DNA of 64,000 nt. Origin: Vibrio ostreicida (GTDB lineage: Bacteria > Pseudomonadota > Gammaproteobacteria > Enterobacterales > Vibrionaceae). Positions 1 to 8,002 of the stretch are shown one piece after another (position 1 is the first letter of the stretch; every line of letters begins with the position of its first letter). Position numbers and translations under genes: made by a program. The DNA lies in contig NZ_JABEYA020000002.1 in NCBI RefSeq assembly GCF_013074385.2, positions 124,001-188,000 of the forward strand, in the 5' to 3' direction. Below the pieces are notes generated by a model, which was not told the DNA's origin, searched no databases, and saw only the letters and a list, made by a program, of their open reading frames with translations.

Positions 1-331
1 CATTTTGGCGAGCTTGTTCAATATCAATACCTAGGCTTTTGAACGCATTCACCAAGCCATAGAATCTGCCACCACTGGCGTAGGCCAGTTCAGAGCGCAC
101 AAAGCTCAGCACTTCTTTTTCTCTTGTTTGCAGATAATTGATTAACTGTTGGTGTTTACTATTTCGAACAGAAATTAGGTGCGAGGTACTTTGTTGTTGA
201 AGATCTTTGCTGTGTGACTGAAGAAAGAACAGAGTGATTACGGTTAGTGGCGTAATGCTTAAAATTAGGAAAGCTAGCATGACGGTGTGTTTTAACCGTT
301 TAACGGTTGGTTTTTTATTTGACTTATCCAT
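1..331 (-). CDS. Membrane sensor protein, N-terminal part (runs off window)
   Basis: The minus strand is open from an ATG at 331 to the left edge, giving 110 residues. After a basic, polar start (about residues 1-17) there is one hydrophobic segment (about 18-36), then a charged, probably periplasmic helix with Gln/Ser-rich stretches and the motif TREKEVLSFVRSELAYASGG. This is the usual layout of the sensor half of a methyl-accepting chemotaxis protein or a GGDEF/EAL protein. The output domain lies outside the window, so the class cannot be decided. No strong ribosome binding site is visible ahead of the ATG. Confidence 0.6.
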   Translation of the reverse strand, partial: MDKSNKKPTVKRLKHTVMLAFLILSITPLTVITLFFLQSHSKDLQQQSTSHLISVRNSKHQQLINYLQTREKEVLSFVRSELAYASGGRFYGLVNAFKSLGIDIEQARQN

Positions 332-490
332 GTGTTGACCAGACTTTCCAAGACGAAGGCAGGCATGAAGATGCCAAAATGACAACGAAGTTTTCCAGAA
401 AGGACAAAATTAGCGAGTTTTTTTACTTTGACAAGTAAGTCGAGGTGAAAGCGTGGATTAAAGCGCAAATTTCGGGTGATAGTGATAACT

Positions 491-519
491 GAGCCCAGTT
501 ACATCCGCTAACTGGGCTC
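491..519 (-). terminator. Hairpin just after the rsmC stop
   Basis: An 11-bp perfect stem (491-501 with 509-519, 7-nt loop, arm GAGCCCAGTTA) begins 5 bases past the rsmC stop. The minus-strand side lacks a T tract, so it may act as a weak terminator or an mRNA 3' end stabiliser. Confidence 0.45.
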
Positions 520-524
520 TAATT

Positions 525-1547
525 TCAATTTTTTGCCGAATAAATCGCAAACTTTTTAGTCTTATTTAGCGTCTCGCAATTACCAAAAGCTTGTTCAATA
601 ATAGGAGAGTATTTGAGGAAGCTGTTTGCAACGATCAGCAATTGTCCGTCGTTATTCTGGTGTTGAGGAGCTTGCGACAATAAGGTTTCGGTCGCTTTGT
701 AGCTAGTCTCTAGACCGGCATGAAAAGGAGGGTTGCTGATGATAAACTGGTAATCTTTGCTGGTATCAGAATAGACGTCAGAAGCAAAAACTCGGCCTTT
801 TAGCTCATTTGCTTCCAGTGTCGCTTGACTGGATTTGACCGCCAAGGCGCTAATATCACACATCTCAAGTGCAATGTTGGGATTTAGGATGGCCATCACA
901 CAACCAATCACACCGGCTCCACAACCAAAGTCCAGCACTTTGCCACTCAGTACAGGCAGTGAGTCGAGTAATAATTGAGAGCCTACATCAAACTGACCAT
1001 GGCTGAAAACACCAGGTAAGCTCTTCACTGTGATCGCTTTGTCTTGGTAGCATATTGAGTACTGTTTAAACCAATCTTGCATATTAAATGCAGCCGGTGG
1101 GTGAGTACATTGCCCCCAATAAAGAGAGCATCGTCGCGCCGAATCGATTTTGTTAACAGAGCCGTAGGGTTTGAACAATTTTTCTATGCTTTTTACCCCA
1201 GAACGATTTTCGCCAATGACCACTATTTCTGTATTCGGGCCGAGTTTCGCCATAAGCATCGCGAGTAGATATTCTGCTTCGGCTTTTGCTTTAGGCCAAT
1301 ATAAAAGAATCATATCTGCGCAAGTCTCTCGCTCAAACTCAGCGCCAAATGCCACTGTGATTTTCTCACTGGGCTTAAGCTGACGGTAGTAGCCATAGTT
1401 TGTGGTGAATACGGTAACGGACTCACAATACTGTGCTAGTTCAATGGGAAATAGATCCTCGGATTCACCAGCAACAAGAACATGCTTTCCTGCAAAGTGG
1501 GTAAGCTGTCTTTGAGCAATTTGACTTGGAGCGATATAAGCAGACAT
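525..1547 (-). CDS. rsmC: 16S rRNA (guanine1207-N2)-methyltransferase RsmC
   Basis: Product of 340 aa, close to the 343 aa of E. coli RsmC. The family is a duplicated methyltransferase. The N-terminal half (about 1-160) keeps the fold without the SAM motif. The C-terminal half carries the SAM-binding motif [12 protein letters not shown] (204-215) and the catalytic NPPFHAG (272-278), typical of N-methylation of a base amino group. It modifies G1207 of 16S rRNA in the 30S subunit. It stands alone on the minus strand, with a hairpin directly after its stop. The ATG at 1547 gives a family-like N-terminus but has little Shine-Dalgarno support. Confidence 0.93.
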   Translation of the reverse strand: MSAYIAPSQIAQRQLTHFAGKHVLVAGESEDLFPIELAQYCESVTVFTTNYGYYRQLKPSEKITVAFGAEFERETCADMILLYWPKAKAEAEYLLAMLMAKLGPNTEIVVIGENRSGVKSIEKLFKPYGSVNKIDSARRCSLYWGQCTHPPAAFNMQDWFKQYSICYQDKAITVKSLPGVFSHGQFDVGSQLLLDSLPVLSGKVLDFGCGAGVIGCVMAILNPNIALEMCDISALAVKSSQATLEANELKGRVFASDVYSDTSKDYQFIISNPPFHAGLETSYKATETLLSQAPQHQNNDGQLLIVANSFLKYSPIIEQAFGNCETLNKTKKFAIYSAKN

Positions 1548-1623
1548 AGTGGACTCTGGCTAAAAAAGACGGGGGATTCTCGCACAATCCCCTAAATTCT
1601 TGAAGTTTTGCTTTTGATGGCAG

Positions 1624-2709
1624 TTAGTTTTGATCCTGCTGGTCAAGAAAGTTATGAAACTCTTCTTCATAAATATTGAATAGGACCATAGTGATAGCAA
1701 AGATCAATGGCCCATATATTAGCCCAATAAGACCAAAGAGATGAAGCCCCCCAAGTAGAGAAAAGAAAATCATTAGGGTATTCATCCCCCCGCTGCCTTG
1801 CATTAGAAAAGGTCGGAGTAGATTATCAATAGAGCCGACAATAACCACGCTCCAGATGGTCAGGAAAATGGCCCAGCTAGTGTCCCCACTGAGGAATAAA
1901 TAAGCCGCCGCTGGTATCCAAATCAGTGATGTACCAATCACGGGAATAAAGGATGCAAATCCCATCATGGTACCCCAGAATAGACCCGGGAAGCCCGCTA
2001 GCCACATACCAAGGCCACCAGCCAAACCTTGGGCAATGGCGGTCAGGAAAGACCCCATAACGGCAGATTTAGACACTTGTTCAATTTCATCAAGTAATTT
2101 GTCTTCCTGACTACGAGACAAGGGCAGGATATGGCGTATTGCGGCGATAATTTTATCGTGATCACGAAGCAGAAAAAATAGAACAAACAACATCAGGAAG
2201 AAGTTCAGCAGAAAGTTTGTCGCATCGCCCAGTATTTTGGCACTGATGCTAACTAAATTGGAACCAAACGAAGTAGCAAAGGCGGCGATTTTTTGGCCTA
2301 CCTCTTGAGGTTTTACCTCATCAAAGGGCAAATAAGTGTTCACTAAAGATAGAATTTTGAGTATCCAAGGGTGTTCGAATAGAGCTTGAATACCGCCGCC
2401 TGAAACCCACTGATAGACGTTTTGTGAAAATGCAGAGCCTTGTTGAATGATAGCGGCAAAAACAAAGAGTAGTGGCAGCACAATGATCAGGCTTAATAAG
2501 GTGCACGACAGTAGGGAAGCTAAGTTTTTAAACTTAGGTAAACGGTGCTCTATCCATTCATGCACAGGAAAGATTAATAGCGAAATAATAAACGCCATGA
2601 TGATAGAGTTTATATAGGGTTCGACGAGCAAAAAGCAGGCAAAGCCAGCAAGAAGGAGAGCAATAATCAACACCCAATGGCTGGAAGTTATTTTGAATTT
2701 TTCTGACAC
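1624..2709 (-). CDS. AI-2E/PurR-type family transporter (YdiK-like permease)
   Basis: Multi-pass inner-membrane protein of the AI-2E family (TqsA/PerM/YdiK type), 361 aa from the GTG at 2709. Hydrophobic segments lie near the N-terminus, followed by the family's central region and a conserved C-terminal part rich in Gly and Pro, with a GxxLGGLxxFGLxGLxxGP-like run near residues 320-340. The substrate is unknown; members have been linked to AI-2 export and to Na+(Li+)/H+ antiport. The frame stays open up to an ATG at 2847, but those extra 46 codons are not membrane-protein-like and overlap a small plus-strand gene, so the internal GTG (protein start SEKFKITSSHW) is preferred. The Shine-Dalgarno sequence is weak. 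Confidence 0.85.
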   Translation of the reverse strand: MSEKFKITSSHWVLIIALLLAGFACFLLVEPYINSIIMAFIISLLIFPVHEWIEHRLPKFKNLASLLSCTLLSLIIVLPLLFVFAAIIQQGSAFSQNVYQWVSGGGIQALFEHPWILKILSLVNTYLPFDEVKPQEVGQKIAAFATSFGSNLVSISAKILGDATNFLLNFFLMLFVLFFLLRDHDKIIAAIRHILPLSRSQEDKLLDEIEQVSKSAVMGSFLTAIAQGLAGGLGMWLAGFPGLFWGTMMGFASFIPVIGTSLIWIPAAAYLFLSGDTSWAIFLTIWSVVIVGSIDNLLRPFLMQGSGGMNTLMIFFSLLGGLHLFGLIGLIYGPLIFAITMVLFNIYEEEFHNFLDQQDQN

Positions 2710-2806
2710 GTTTGTTGTCCAAGTTTTCGTCGCAATAGCAGTATAATGACCACAAAATTCCAAGTGTTCAATGTAAAACAGAATGTTAATGTAGGAGAAA
2801 GAGATT

Positions 2807-2923
2807 ATGGGGTGTTGCAATAAAGAAAAACCATGTGGCAATAGCAAACCGAGGCGGCCGTTTCCATGGTTTTTGGCAATGCTTGTGTTACTGATTTTTC
2901 TTGTGATCGCTAACTGGCGTTAA
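2807..2923 (+). CDS. Small Cys-containing single-span membrane protein (38 aa)
   Basis: ATG at 2807 preceded by AGGAG (2793-2797) at good spacing; 38 codons then TAA at 2921-2923. The N-terminal half is polar with Cys3, Cys4 and Cys10 (start MGCCNKEKPCG), then a basic PRRP, then one strongly hydrophobic helix (about 20-36) ending NWR. That suggests a small inner-membrane protein with its Cys-rich end in the cytoplasm. It lies divergent from the AI-2E transporter (start 2709), so the two could share a promoter region, and a terminator follows 4 bases after its stop. I do not recognise a named family. The ribosome binding site, clean hydropathy and following terminator support it as a real gene. 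Confidence 0.65.
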   Translation: MGCCNKEKPCGNSKPRRPFPWFLAMLVLLIFLVIANWR

Positions 2924-2926
2924 AAA

Positions 2927-2942
2927 GGCTGTGATTACAGCC
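2927..2942. terminator. Bidirectional rho-independent terminator
   Basis: A 6-bp stem GGCTGT/ACAGCC with loop GATT. It is flanked by AAAAA on the left (a T tract for the minus strand, serving hemL) and ATTTT on the right (serving the small plus-strand gene that ends at 2923). Confidence 0.7.
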
Positions 2943-2964
2943 ATTTTATAAAATGGTCTGGCTT

Positions 2965-4257
2965 TTAACTTTCTTGAGCCATGATAGTGAAACTGCGTTC
3001 AGCTGCTTCTAAGGTGGCTTCGATTTCTTTACTGCCATGAGCAAGAGAGGTGAAGCCCGCTTCGAAAGCGGATGGCGCCAAATAGACACCATGTTCTAGC
3101 ATCAAGTGGAAAAAGCGTTTAAAACGTTCCACGTCACATTGGGCGACTTCTTCATAACAGGTAACCTGTTGCTGTTCAGTGAAAAAGAAACCAAACATGC
3201 CTCCGACTTGATTTACAACCAAAGGTATACCTTGTTGGTCAGCCAGTGTTTTGAAGCCTTCGGCCAATTGTTTTGTTATTGAATTGAGGCGCTTTTCATT
3301 GCCTTCTTCTTTCAACAGGTTTAAACAGGCATAACCAGCAGCCATCGCAACAGGATTACCCGACAAGGTACCAGCTTGATAGACAGGGCCTGTAGGAGCA
3401 ATAAATTGCATGACCTCTTTACGACCACCAAATGCCCCCACGGGCATGCCTCCGCCAAGGACTTTACCCAGTGTGGTGAGGTCTGGTTTTATGTTGTAGT
3501 GGCCTTGTGCACCGCCTAAAGCGACTCGAAACCCAGTCATCACTTCATCAAAAATCAATAAAGCGCCTTGCTCATCACAAATTTGGCGCAGGCCTTGATG
3601 AAAACCTTCTACAGGAGGTACACAGTTCATATTGCCAGCCACGGGCTCGACGATAATACAGGCTATCTGTCCCTTGTTGGCGGCAAAGAGTTCACGAACT
3701 GAATTCAAATCGTTGAAGTTTGCAGTCAAGGTATGTTTAGCAAAATCTTCAGGTACACCCGGAGAACTTGGTTGACCTAGGGTTAGGGCACCAGAGCCTG
3801 CTTTCACCAGTAAGCTATCGGCATGTCCGTGATAGCAACCCTCAAATTTGATTATCTTATCGCGCCCAGTAAACCCTCTTGCAAGGCGTATTGCGCTCAT
3901 CGTGGCCTCGGTCCCTGAGCTTACCATCCGGACTTGCTCCATGGAAGGCACCAATTCTGACACCAGTTCGGCCATTTTTATTTCGATTTCGGTGGGAGCC
4001 CCAAAGCTCAACCCTCGCTGCGCTGCGTCTATAACCGCTTCACGAATTGTGGCGTGGTTGTGGCCAAGGATCATAGGTCCCCAAGAGCCAACATAATCAA
4101 TATAGGCCTTGCCATCAGCATCAAAAATTAACGGGCCGTCAGCACGTTCAATAAAGATAGGAGCGCCACCTACGCCATTAAAAGCACGAACTGGGGAGTT
4201 AACGCCGCCAGGAATGGCATGCTGTGCTTTTTCATACAACTGAGCTGATTTGGTCAT
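2965..4257 (-). CDS. hemL: Glutamate-1-semialdehyde 2,1-aminomutase
   Basis: PLP enzyme that converts glutamate-1-semialdehyde to 5-aminolevulinate, the last C5-pathway step before porphobilinogen in haem synthesis. The start chosen is the ATG at 4257, with AGAGGA upstream, giving 430 aa beginning [11 protein letters not shown] (E. coli 426 aa). The open frame continues 15 codons further, but that part is not family-like. The PLP lysine falls at K265 in [10 protein letters not shown], exactly the family position. The substrate-binding SSGTEA (113-118) and the CYHGHAD region (141-147) are intact. It is divergent from erpA across a 258-bp promoter region, so a haem enzyme and an iron-sulfur carrier sit back to back. 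Confidence 0.96.
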   Translation of the reverse strand: MTKSAQLYEKAQHAIPGGVNSPVRAFNGVGGAPIFIERADGPLIFDADGKAYIDYVGSWGPMILGHNHATIREAVIDAAQRGLSFGAPTEIEIKMAELVSELVPSMEQVRMVSSGTEATMSAIRLARGFTGRDKIIKFEGCYHGHADSLLVKAGSGALTLGQPSSPGVPEDFAKHTLTANFNDLNSVRELFAANKGQIACIIVEPVAGNMNCVPPVEGFHQGLRQICDEQGALLIFDEVMTGFRVALGGAQGHYNIKPDLTTLGKVLGGGMPVGAFGGRKEVMQFIAPTGPVYQAGTLSGNPVAMAAGYACLNLLKEEGNEKRLNSITKQLAEGFKTLADQQGIPLVVNQVGGMFGFFFTEQQQVTCYEEVAQCDVERFKRFFHLMLEHGVYLAPSAFEAGFTSLAHGSKEIEATLEAAERSFTIMAQES

Positions 4258-4412
4258 GGATATATCCTCTGTTTTTATTACTTGGACCAATTTGGCAGGC
4301 ATTGTACCCGTCCCGTCCAGTACAAGAAAACGGTTTACACCACATTCTGGTCAGTTTTCCTCCGTGTTTATCGTGTTTTTTTTGAAAAATGCGTCTGATA
4401 GCTGGTGAATAC

Positions 4413-4441
4413 TTGAACGCTTCACTCAGGTATTAGATAAT
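4413..4441 (+). promoter_or_regulatory. Candidate sigma70 promoter of erpA
   Basis: TTGAAC (4413-4418), 17-bp spacer, GATAAT (4436-4441). It lies 75 bp upstream of the erpA start in the hemL/erpA divergent region. Confidence 0.5.
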
Positions 4442-4515
4442 GAACCTATTAGAGAAAGAATGTTTATCCATTGCTTAGTACAGTGATTGGGTCAAGATGA
4501 GTAAGAGAGGTCATT

Positions 4516-4857
4516 GTGAGCGAACTAAATATCCCGCTAACATTTTCAGATGCAGCAGCGCAACGCGTTGGTGCTTTGATCGCTGAAGAAGAGAACCCAG
4601 ATCTAAAGCTGCGTGTGTACATTACTGGCGGTGGATGCAGCGGGTTTCAGTATGGATTTACATTTGATGAAAAGGTCAATGAAGGCGATATGACAATCGT
4701 CAACAGTGGTGTGACACTGGTTGTTGACCCCATGAGTTTACAATATTTGGTCGGTGGACAGGTCGATTATACTGAAGGGCTTGAAGGCTCGCGGTTTTTT
4801 GTGACCAACCCCAATGCAACGACAACCTGTGGTTGTGGGGCCTCGTTTAGCGTCTAA
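4516..4857 (+). CDS. erpA: A-type iron-sulfur cluster carrier ErpA
   Basis: 113 aa (E. coli ErpA 114). It receives an Fe-S cluster from the Isc or Suf scaffold and hands it to apo-enzymes such as IspG/IspH and respiratory proteins. The three invariant cluster ligands are present: C41 in GGGCSGF, and C105 and C107 in the C-terminal CGCG. The start is a GTG at 4516 with AGAGG (4505-4509) upstream. The gene is monocistronic, flanked by the promoter above and by a strong hairpin at 4881-4905. Confidence 0.95.
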   Translation: MSELNIPLTFSDAAAQRVGALIAEEENPDLKLRVYITGGGCSGFQYGFTFDEKVNEGDMTIVNSGVTLVVDPMSLQYLVGGQVDYTEGLEGSRFFVTNPNATTTCGCGASFSV

Positions 4858-4880
4858 TGAGTACCAAAACGAATGAAAAA

Positions 4881-4905
4881 AAACGCCGCGCTCTGCGCGG
4901 CGTTT
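4881..4905. terminator. Strong GC-rich terminator between erpA and the M23 peptidase gene
   Basis: 11-bp perfect stem AAACGCCGCGC/GCGCGGCGTTT with a 3-nt loop. A run of eight A (4876-4883) gives the minus strand an excellent T tract, so it mainly terminates the M23 peptidase gene. It may also serve erpA. Confidence 0.85.
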
Positions 4906-4908
4906 GCA

Positions 4909-6195
4909 TTAATGGGTAGCAAGCAACTGCCCATAGCGTTCGAGTTTTTCAAGTCTTAGCTTTGTATTTGCAATAAAGGTGCGTTTGGCTTTGCCTGTCA
5001 AAGATTTGGATTGAGGCAATTTTACTGTTCTGGGGTTCTTATGGGTGCCATTGACCAGAAACTCGTAATGTAGATGAGGTCCGGTAACCCTCCCGGTTCC
5101 GCCTAACGTACCGATCGTTTGGCCCTGTTTGACCCGCTGCCCTGTTTTCACTGAGCGCTTTGTCAGGTGAAGGTATTTGGTAATATAAGTATTGCTATGT
5201 CTAATAAAGACGTAGTTGCCATTAAATTGGTTATAGCTTGATTTCTGAACGATCCCATCGCCTGCGGCCCAAATTGGGGTGCCAACCGGAGCGGCGTAGT
5301 CAGTCCCTCGGTGCGCACGAACTTTTCCTGTCACAGGGTGCCTACGACGCGGGTTGAAATTGGATGATACACGACGAAAATCAAGGGGCGACCGTAAGAA
5401 AGCTTTTTTCATTGCTCGGCCTTTTTCATCGTAATAGTTACCCGTGTTATCGTCTAGAATCGCTTTAAAGGTATCGCCCTGATTGGAGAAAATTGCAGCG
5501 ATAATTTTACCTCTGCCGACCACTTCCCCTTCTACGATTCTCTCTTGATATAAAATTTCAAAGTGGTCGCCTTTACGAATATCGAGTGCGAAGTCAATAT
5601 CCCAACCAAAGATGCCCGCCAGTTCCATTATTTGATTTGCGGTTAGGCCAGCGCTGACCCCTGCATTCCAAAAATTGGAGGTAATATCTGCATTGGCGTA
5701 GTTGTATTGATAGTGAACGTCTTTTTTGCTCAGTGTAGAAGTAAATCCGTTGTCGGTTCGTCTGATATGGAACGTTTCATATGGGCTTAAGGGACGCTTT
5801 ATTTCGACCAATTGGTTATCGGGGTCAAACCCAAATTGAAATGAATCTCCTGGACGAACTCGAGTCAGTTGTGTGTTGATATCTTTATTGGTGGTGGTCA
5901 GTTGATAAAGCAATTGTGAAGACAGTCCAGCTCGTTGAAAAAGCAAGGCCATAGTGTCACCAGAACCTATGGTGTGGTTCTGCCAGCTCACTAGCGCTGA
6001 ATTTGGTACCGTGCTTGATGACATCAAAGCGTCGCGCTTGATATCAACAGGGTAGTACTCCCCGATTTTATACAAGGCATCATCGGGCCTCATAGTTTGA
6101 GGCGATGGTAAAAGGAGCGCAATGAGGATCAGCGCGCCGAATAAAGCGATACAAGCTTGGTGTATTCGGGGAAGCCGAGAAAAAATAGACAACAT
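4909..6195 (-). CDS. Peptidoglycan DD-endopeptidase, M23 family with OapA/LysM-like domain (MepM type)
   Basis: 428 aa. One N-terminal membrane segment (about 15-31) anchors the protein, facing the periplasm. An OapA/LysM-like wall-binding region follows (about 68-125), then a linker domain and the M23 peptidase domain (about 285-390). The zinc ligands are all present: H295 and D299 in HRGTD, and H374/H376 in GPHLHYEF. The family cleaves D-Ala-mDAP crosslinks so that new glycan strands can be inserted. It resembles E. coli MepM (YebA), but paralogues exist in vibrios, so no symbol is given. It is divergent from tyrS, and the Shine-Dalgarno sequence is weak. Confidence 0.88.
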   Translation of the reverse strand: MLSIFSRLPRIHQACIALFGALILIALLLPSPQTMRPDDALYKIGEYYPVDIKRDALMSSSTVPNSALVSWQNHTIGSGDTMALLFQRAGLSSQLLYQLTTTNKDINTQLTRVRPGDSFQFGFDPDNQLVEIKRPLSPYETFHIRRTDNGFTSTLSKKDVHYQYNYANADITSNFWNAGVSAGLTANQIMELAGIFGWDIDFALDIRKGDHFEILYQERIVEGEVVGRGKIIAAIFSNQGDTFKAILDDNTGNYYDEKGRAMKKAFLRSPLDFRRVSSNFNPRRRHPVTGKVRAHRGTDYAAPVGTPIWAAGDGIVQKSSYNQFNGNYVFIRHSNTYITKYLHLTKRSVKTGQRVKQGQTIGTLGGTGRVTGPHLHYEFLVNGTHKNPRTVKLPQSKSLTGKAKRTFIANTKLRLEKLERYGQLLATH

Positions 6196-6324
6196 CGTAT
6201 AGTTCGTTCTGCAAAATCATTAAAAATAGCAAGCTGTTTAGTCTAACTGGTTTCAAAAATCATCGCTATTCAAGTAAGATGGGAAATTATCAAATTTTTG
6301 CCAAATCTGTGGGAGTGAACAAGA

Positions 6325-7512
6325 ATGGCGAGCATTGAAGCGGCACTGGCCGAAATTAAACGCGGCGTTGAAGAGCTAATTCCAGAAGAAGAGCTGATTG
6401 AAAAGCTCAAAGAAGGGCGACCTCTGCGCATCAAATTGGGTGCCGATCCCACTGCACCGGATATTCACCTTGGCCATACGGTGATTTTTAACAAACTGCG
6501 TCAGTTTCAGGAACTGGGTCATGAAGTCACGTTTCTTATTGGTGATTTTACCGCGATGGTCGGTGATCCTACCGGAAAGAACTCGACGCGTCCGCCGCTG
6601 AGTCGTGAGGATGTGCTTCGAAATGCGGAAACGTACAAAGAGCAAGTGTTCAAAATTTTGGACCCCGCTAAAACCAAGATTCAGTTTAACTCTGAGTGGT
6701 TATCGGAGTTAGGTGCTGAAGGCATGATTCGTCTGGCTGCGAATCAAACGGTCGCGCGTATGCTTGAACGAGATGATTTTAAGAAACGCTATACCGGCGG
6801 CCAACCGATCGCTATTCATGAATTTATGTATCCTCTTCTACAAGGCTGGGACTCTGTTGCGATGAAAACAGACGTTGAGCTAGGCGGGACGGACCAGAAA
6901 TTCAATCTGCTTATGGGACGTGAACTGCAAAAATCAAATGGCCAGAAACCTCAATCTGTTTTGATGATGCCACTTCTTGTTGGTCTTGACGGCGAAAAGA
7001 AAATGTCTAAGTCGGCGAATAATTACATCGGCATCAGTGAAGCACCAAGCGAGATGTTCGGCAAGATCATGTCTATTTCCGATCAGTTGATGTGGAGCTA
7101 TTACGAGCTGCTGTCTTTCCGTCCTTTACAAGAGATTGAGCAGTTTAAGACTCGCATCGACGAGGGGCACAATCCTCGTGATATTAAAGTTCTGCTAGCA
7201 AAAGAAATTATTACACGTTTTCACAGCGCAGCGGATGCGGATGCAGCAGAGCAAGAATTTGTTAATCGCTTTGCTAAAAACCAAATACCAGATGACATGC
7301 CAGAATTTGATTTTGAAGAAGGGCTGCCGGTAAGTAATCTTCTTAAAGAAGCAGGGCTATGCTCATCGACGTCAGAAGCGATGCGAATGGTTAAACAAGG
7401 CGCCGCTAAGATTGACGGTGAAAAAGTGGCTGATGCAAAGCATACGCCAGCGGTCGGAACGTTTGTTTTTCAGGTGGGTAAACGTAAGTTTGCTCGCTTA
7501 ACTATCAAGTGA
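6325..7512 (+). CDS. tyrS: Tyrosyl-tRNA synthetase
   Basis: Class I aminoacyl-tRNA synthetase that charges tRNA-Tyr, 395 aa. The HIGH signature is HLGH (48-51), KMSKS lies at 226-230, and an S4-like RNA-binding domain occupies about 335-395. The length and HLGH form fit the TyrS subgroup of about 400 aa (TyrZ-like) rather than the 424-aa E. coli type. Vibrios commonly carry more than one tyrS, and this could be one of two. The ATG at 6325 has GGGAG (6311-6315) upstream. A long stem terminator follows at 7561. Confidence 0.95.
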   Translation: MASIEAALAEIKRGVEELIPEEELIEKLKEGRPLRIKLGADPTAPDIHLGHTVIFNKLRQFQELGHEVTFLIGDFTAMVGDPTGKNSTRPPLSREDVLRNAETYKEQVFKILDPAKTKIQFNSEWLSELGAEGMIRLAANQTVARMLERDDFKKRYTGGQPIAIHEFMYPLLQGWDSVAMKTDVELGGTDQKFNLLMGRELQKSNGQKPQSVLMMPLLVGLDGEKKMSKSANNYIGISEAPSEMFGKIMSISDQLMWSYYELLSFRPLQEIEQFKTRIDEGHNPRDIKVLLAKEIITRFHSAADADAAEQEFVNRFAKNQIPDDMPEFDFEEGLPVSNLLKEAGLCSSTSEAMRMVKQGAAKIDGEKVADAKHTPAVGTFVFQVGKRKFARLTIK

Positions 7513-7560
7513 TCGAATTATCCATTCAATAAAGGTCAAATAACTTTTGGCGAACGGTTT

Positions 7561-7604
7561 TAAAGTCCGGTATTAGAGGTCTAATATCGGACTTTAATTT
7601 TTTG
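7561..7604 (+). terminator. tyrS terminator
   Basis: 16-bp stem (7561-7576 with 7581-7596, one G-U pair, loop AGGT) followed by ATTTTTT. Confidence 0.85.
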
Positions 7605-7699
7605 AAGAGAAATTCTCTACCCTCGCTAGGTCGCAAGTTATTGATATTATTTGTTGACCCTCGCCTGAGTTTTTTGAGCAAAACTTGATAAAATTTTGC

Positions 7700-7767
7700 A
7701 GAAACCTGACGTGGCTCGTGAGCAGGTTCTGTTAGCATTCCCGCGCTGTCAAACTGACAGTTTTTTT
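7700..7767 (+). promoter_or_regulatory. Structured leader with intrinsic terminator ahead of the leader ORF
   Basis: Two structures lie in tandem. The first is a large hairpin of about 33 nt formed by CAGAAACCTG and CAGGTTCTG, enclosing a second small stem GCTC/GAGC. The second is CTGTCA/TGACAG with loop AAC (7746-7760) followed by seven T (7761-7767), a complete intrinsic terminator. They sit directly upstream of a 14-codon ORF and 240 bp before the MgtE-type gene. They could be an attenuator for that gene or a second terminator for tyrS. The M-box consensus is not recognisable. Confidence 0.5.
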
Positions 7768-7777
7768 GGAGTTATTT

Positions 7778-7822
7778 ATGAACAATATCGACCATCCTCC
7801 TAGTATCAAAGGAGAAAGGTAG
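7778..7822 (+). CDS. Putative 14-codon leader peptide upstream of the MgtE-type gene
   Basis: ATG at 7778 with GGAG (7768-7771) 6 nt upstream; the peptide is MNNIDHPPSIKGER, then TAG. The Asp-His-Pro-Pro run recalls the acidic/proline stretch of the E. coli/Salmonella MgtL leader, where slow translation at low Mg2+ alters transcription of mgtA. The 180 nt after the stop contain further hairpins (7848-7865 and 7936-7951). The sequence and function are not homologous in any way I can show. The case rests on position, ribosome binding site, the Pro-Pro codons and the transporter downstream. Confidence 0.35.
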   Translation: MNNIDHPPSIKGER

Positions 7823-8002
7823 CCCGTTTGGTATTGGCGTTGTTCGTCTCTACCCTTGGGTAGAGTTATCCCCCCTTTAGGTTTTCTCGAATTTTTCTCC
7901 TCGTCTTCTAGAGTTCTGTTGTTAGTGACATTCATCGTGTTTTCAAACACGTTATCGCTTGCAACTTGATGGTCGTTACCACTGCCAATCGGGAGATTCG
8001 CC
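7823..8002 (+). promoter_or_regulatory. 5' untranslated leader of the MgtE-type gene
   Basis: 180 nt with no convincing gene. It contains hairpins CTCTACC/GGTAGAG (7848-7865) and CGTGTT/AACACG (7936-7951), and ends in the ribosome binding site GGGAGA (7991-7996). The C-rich run CCCCCC after the first hairpin could pair with purine-rich sequence near the leader ORF stop. Confidence 0.4.

Noticed and set aside
7683..7800. M-box type Mg2+ riboswitch upstream of the transporter
   Set aside because: The conserved M-box core could not be recognised. Only hairpins and a short ORF are seen.
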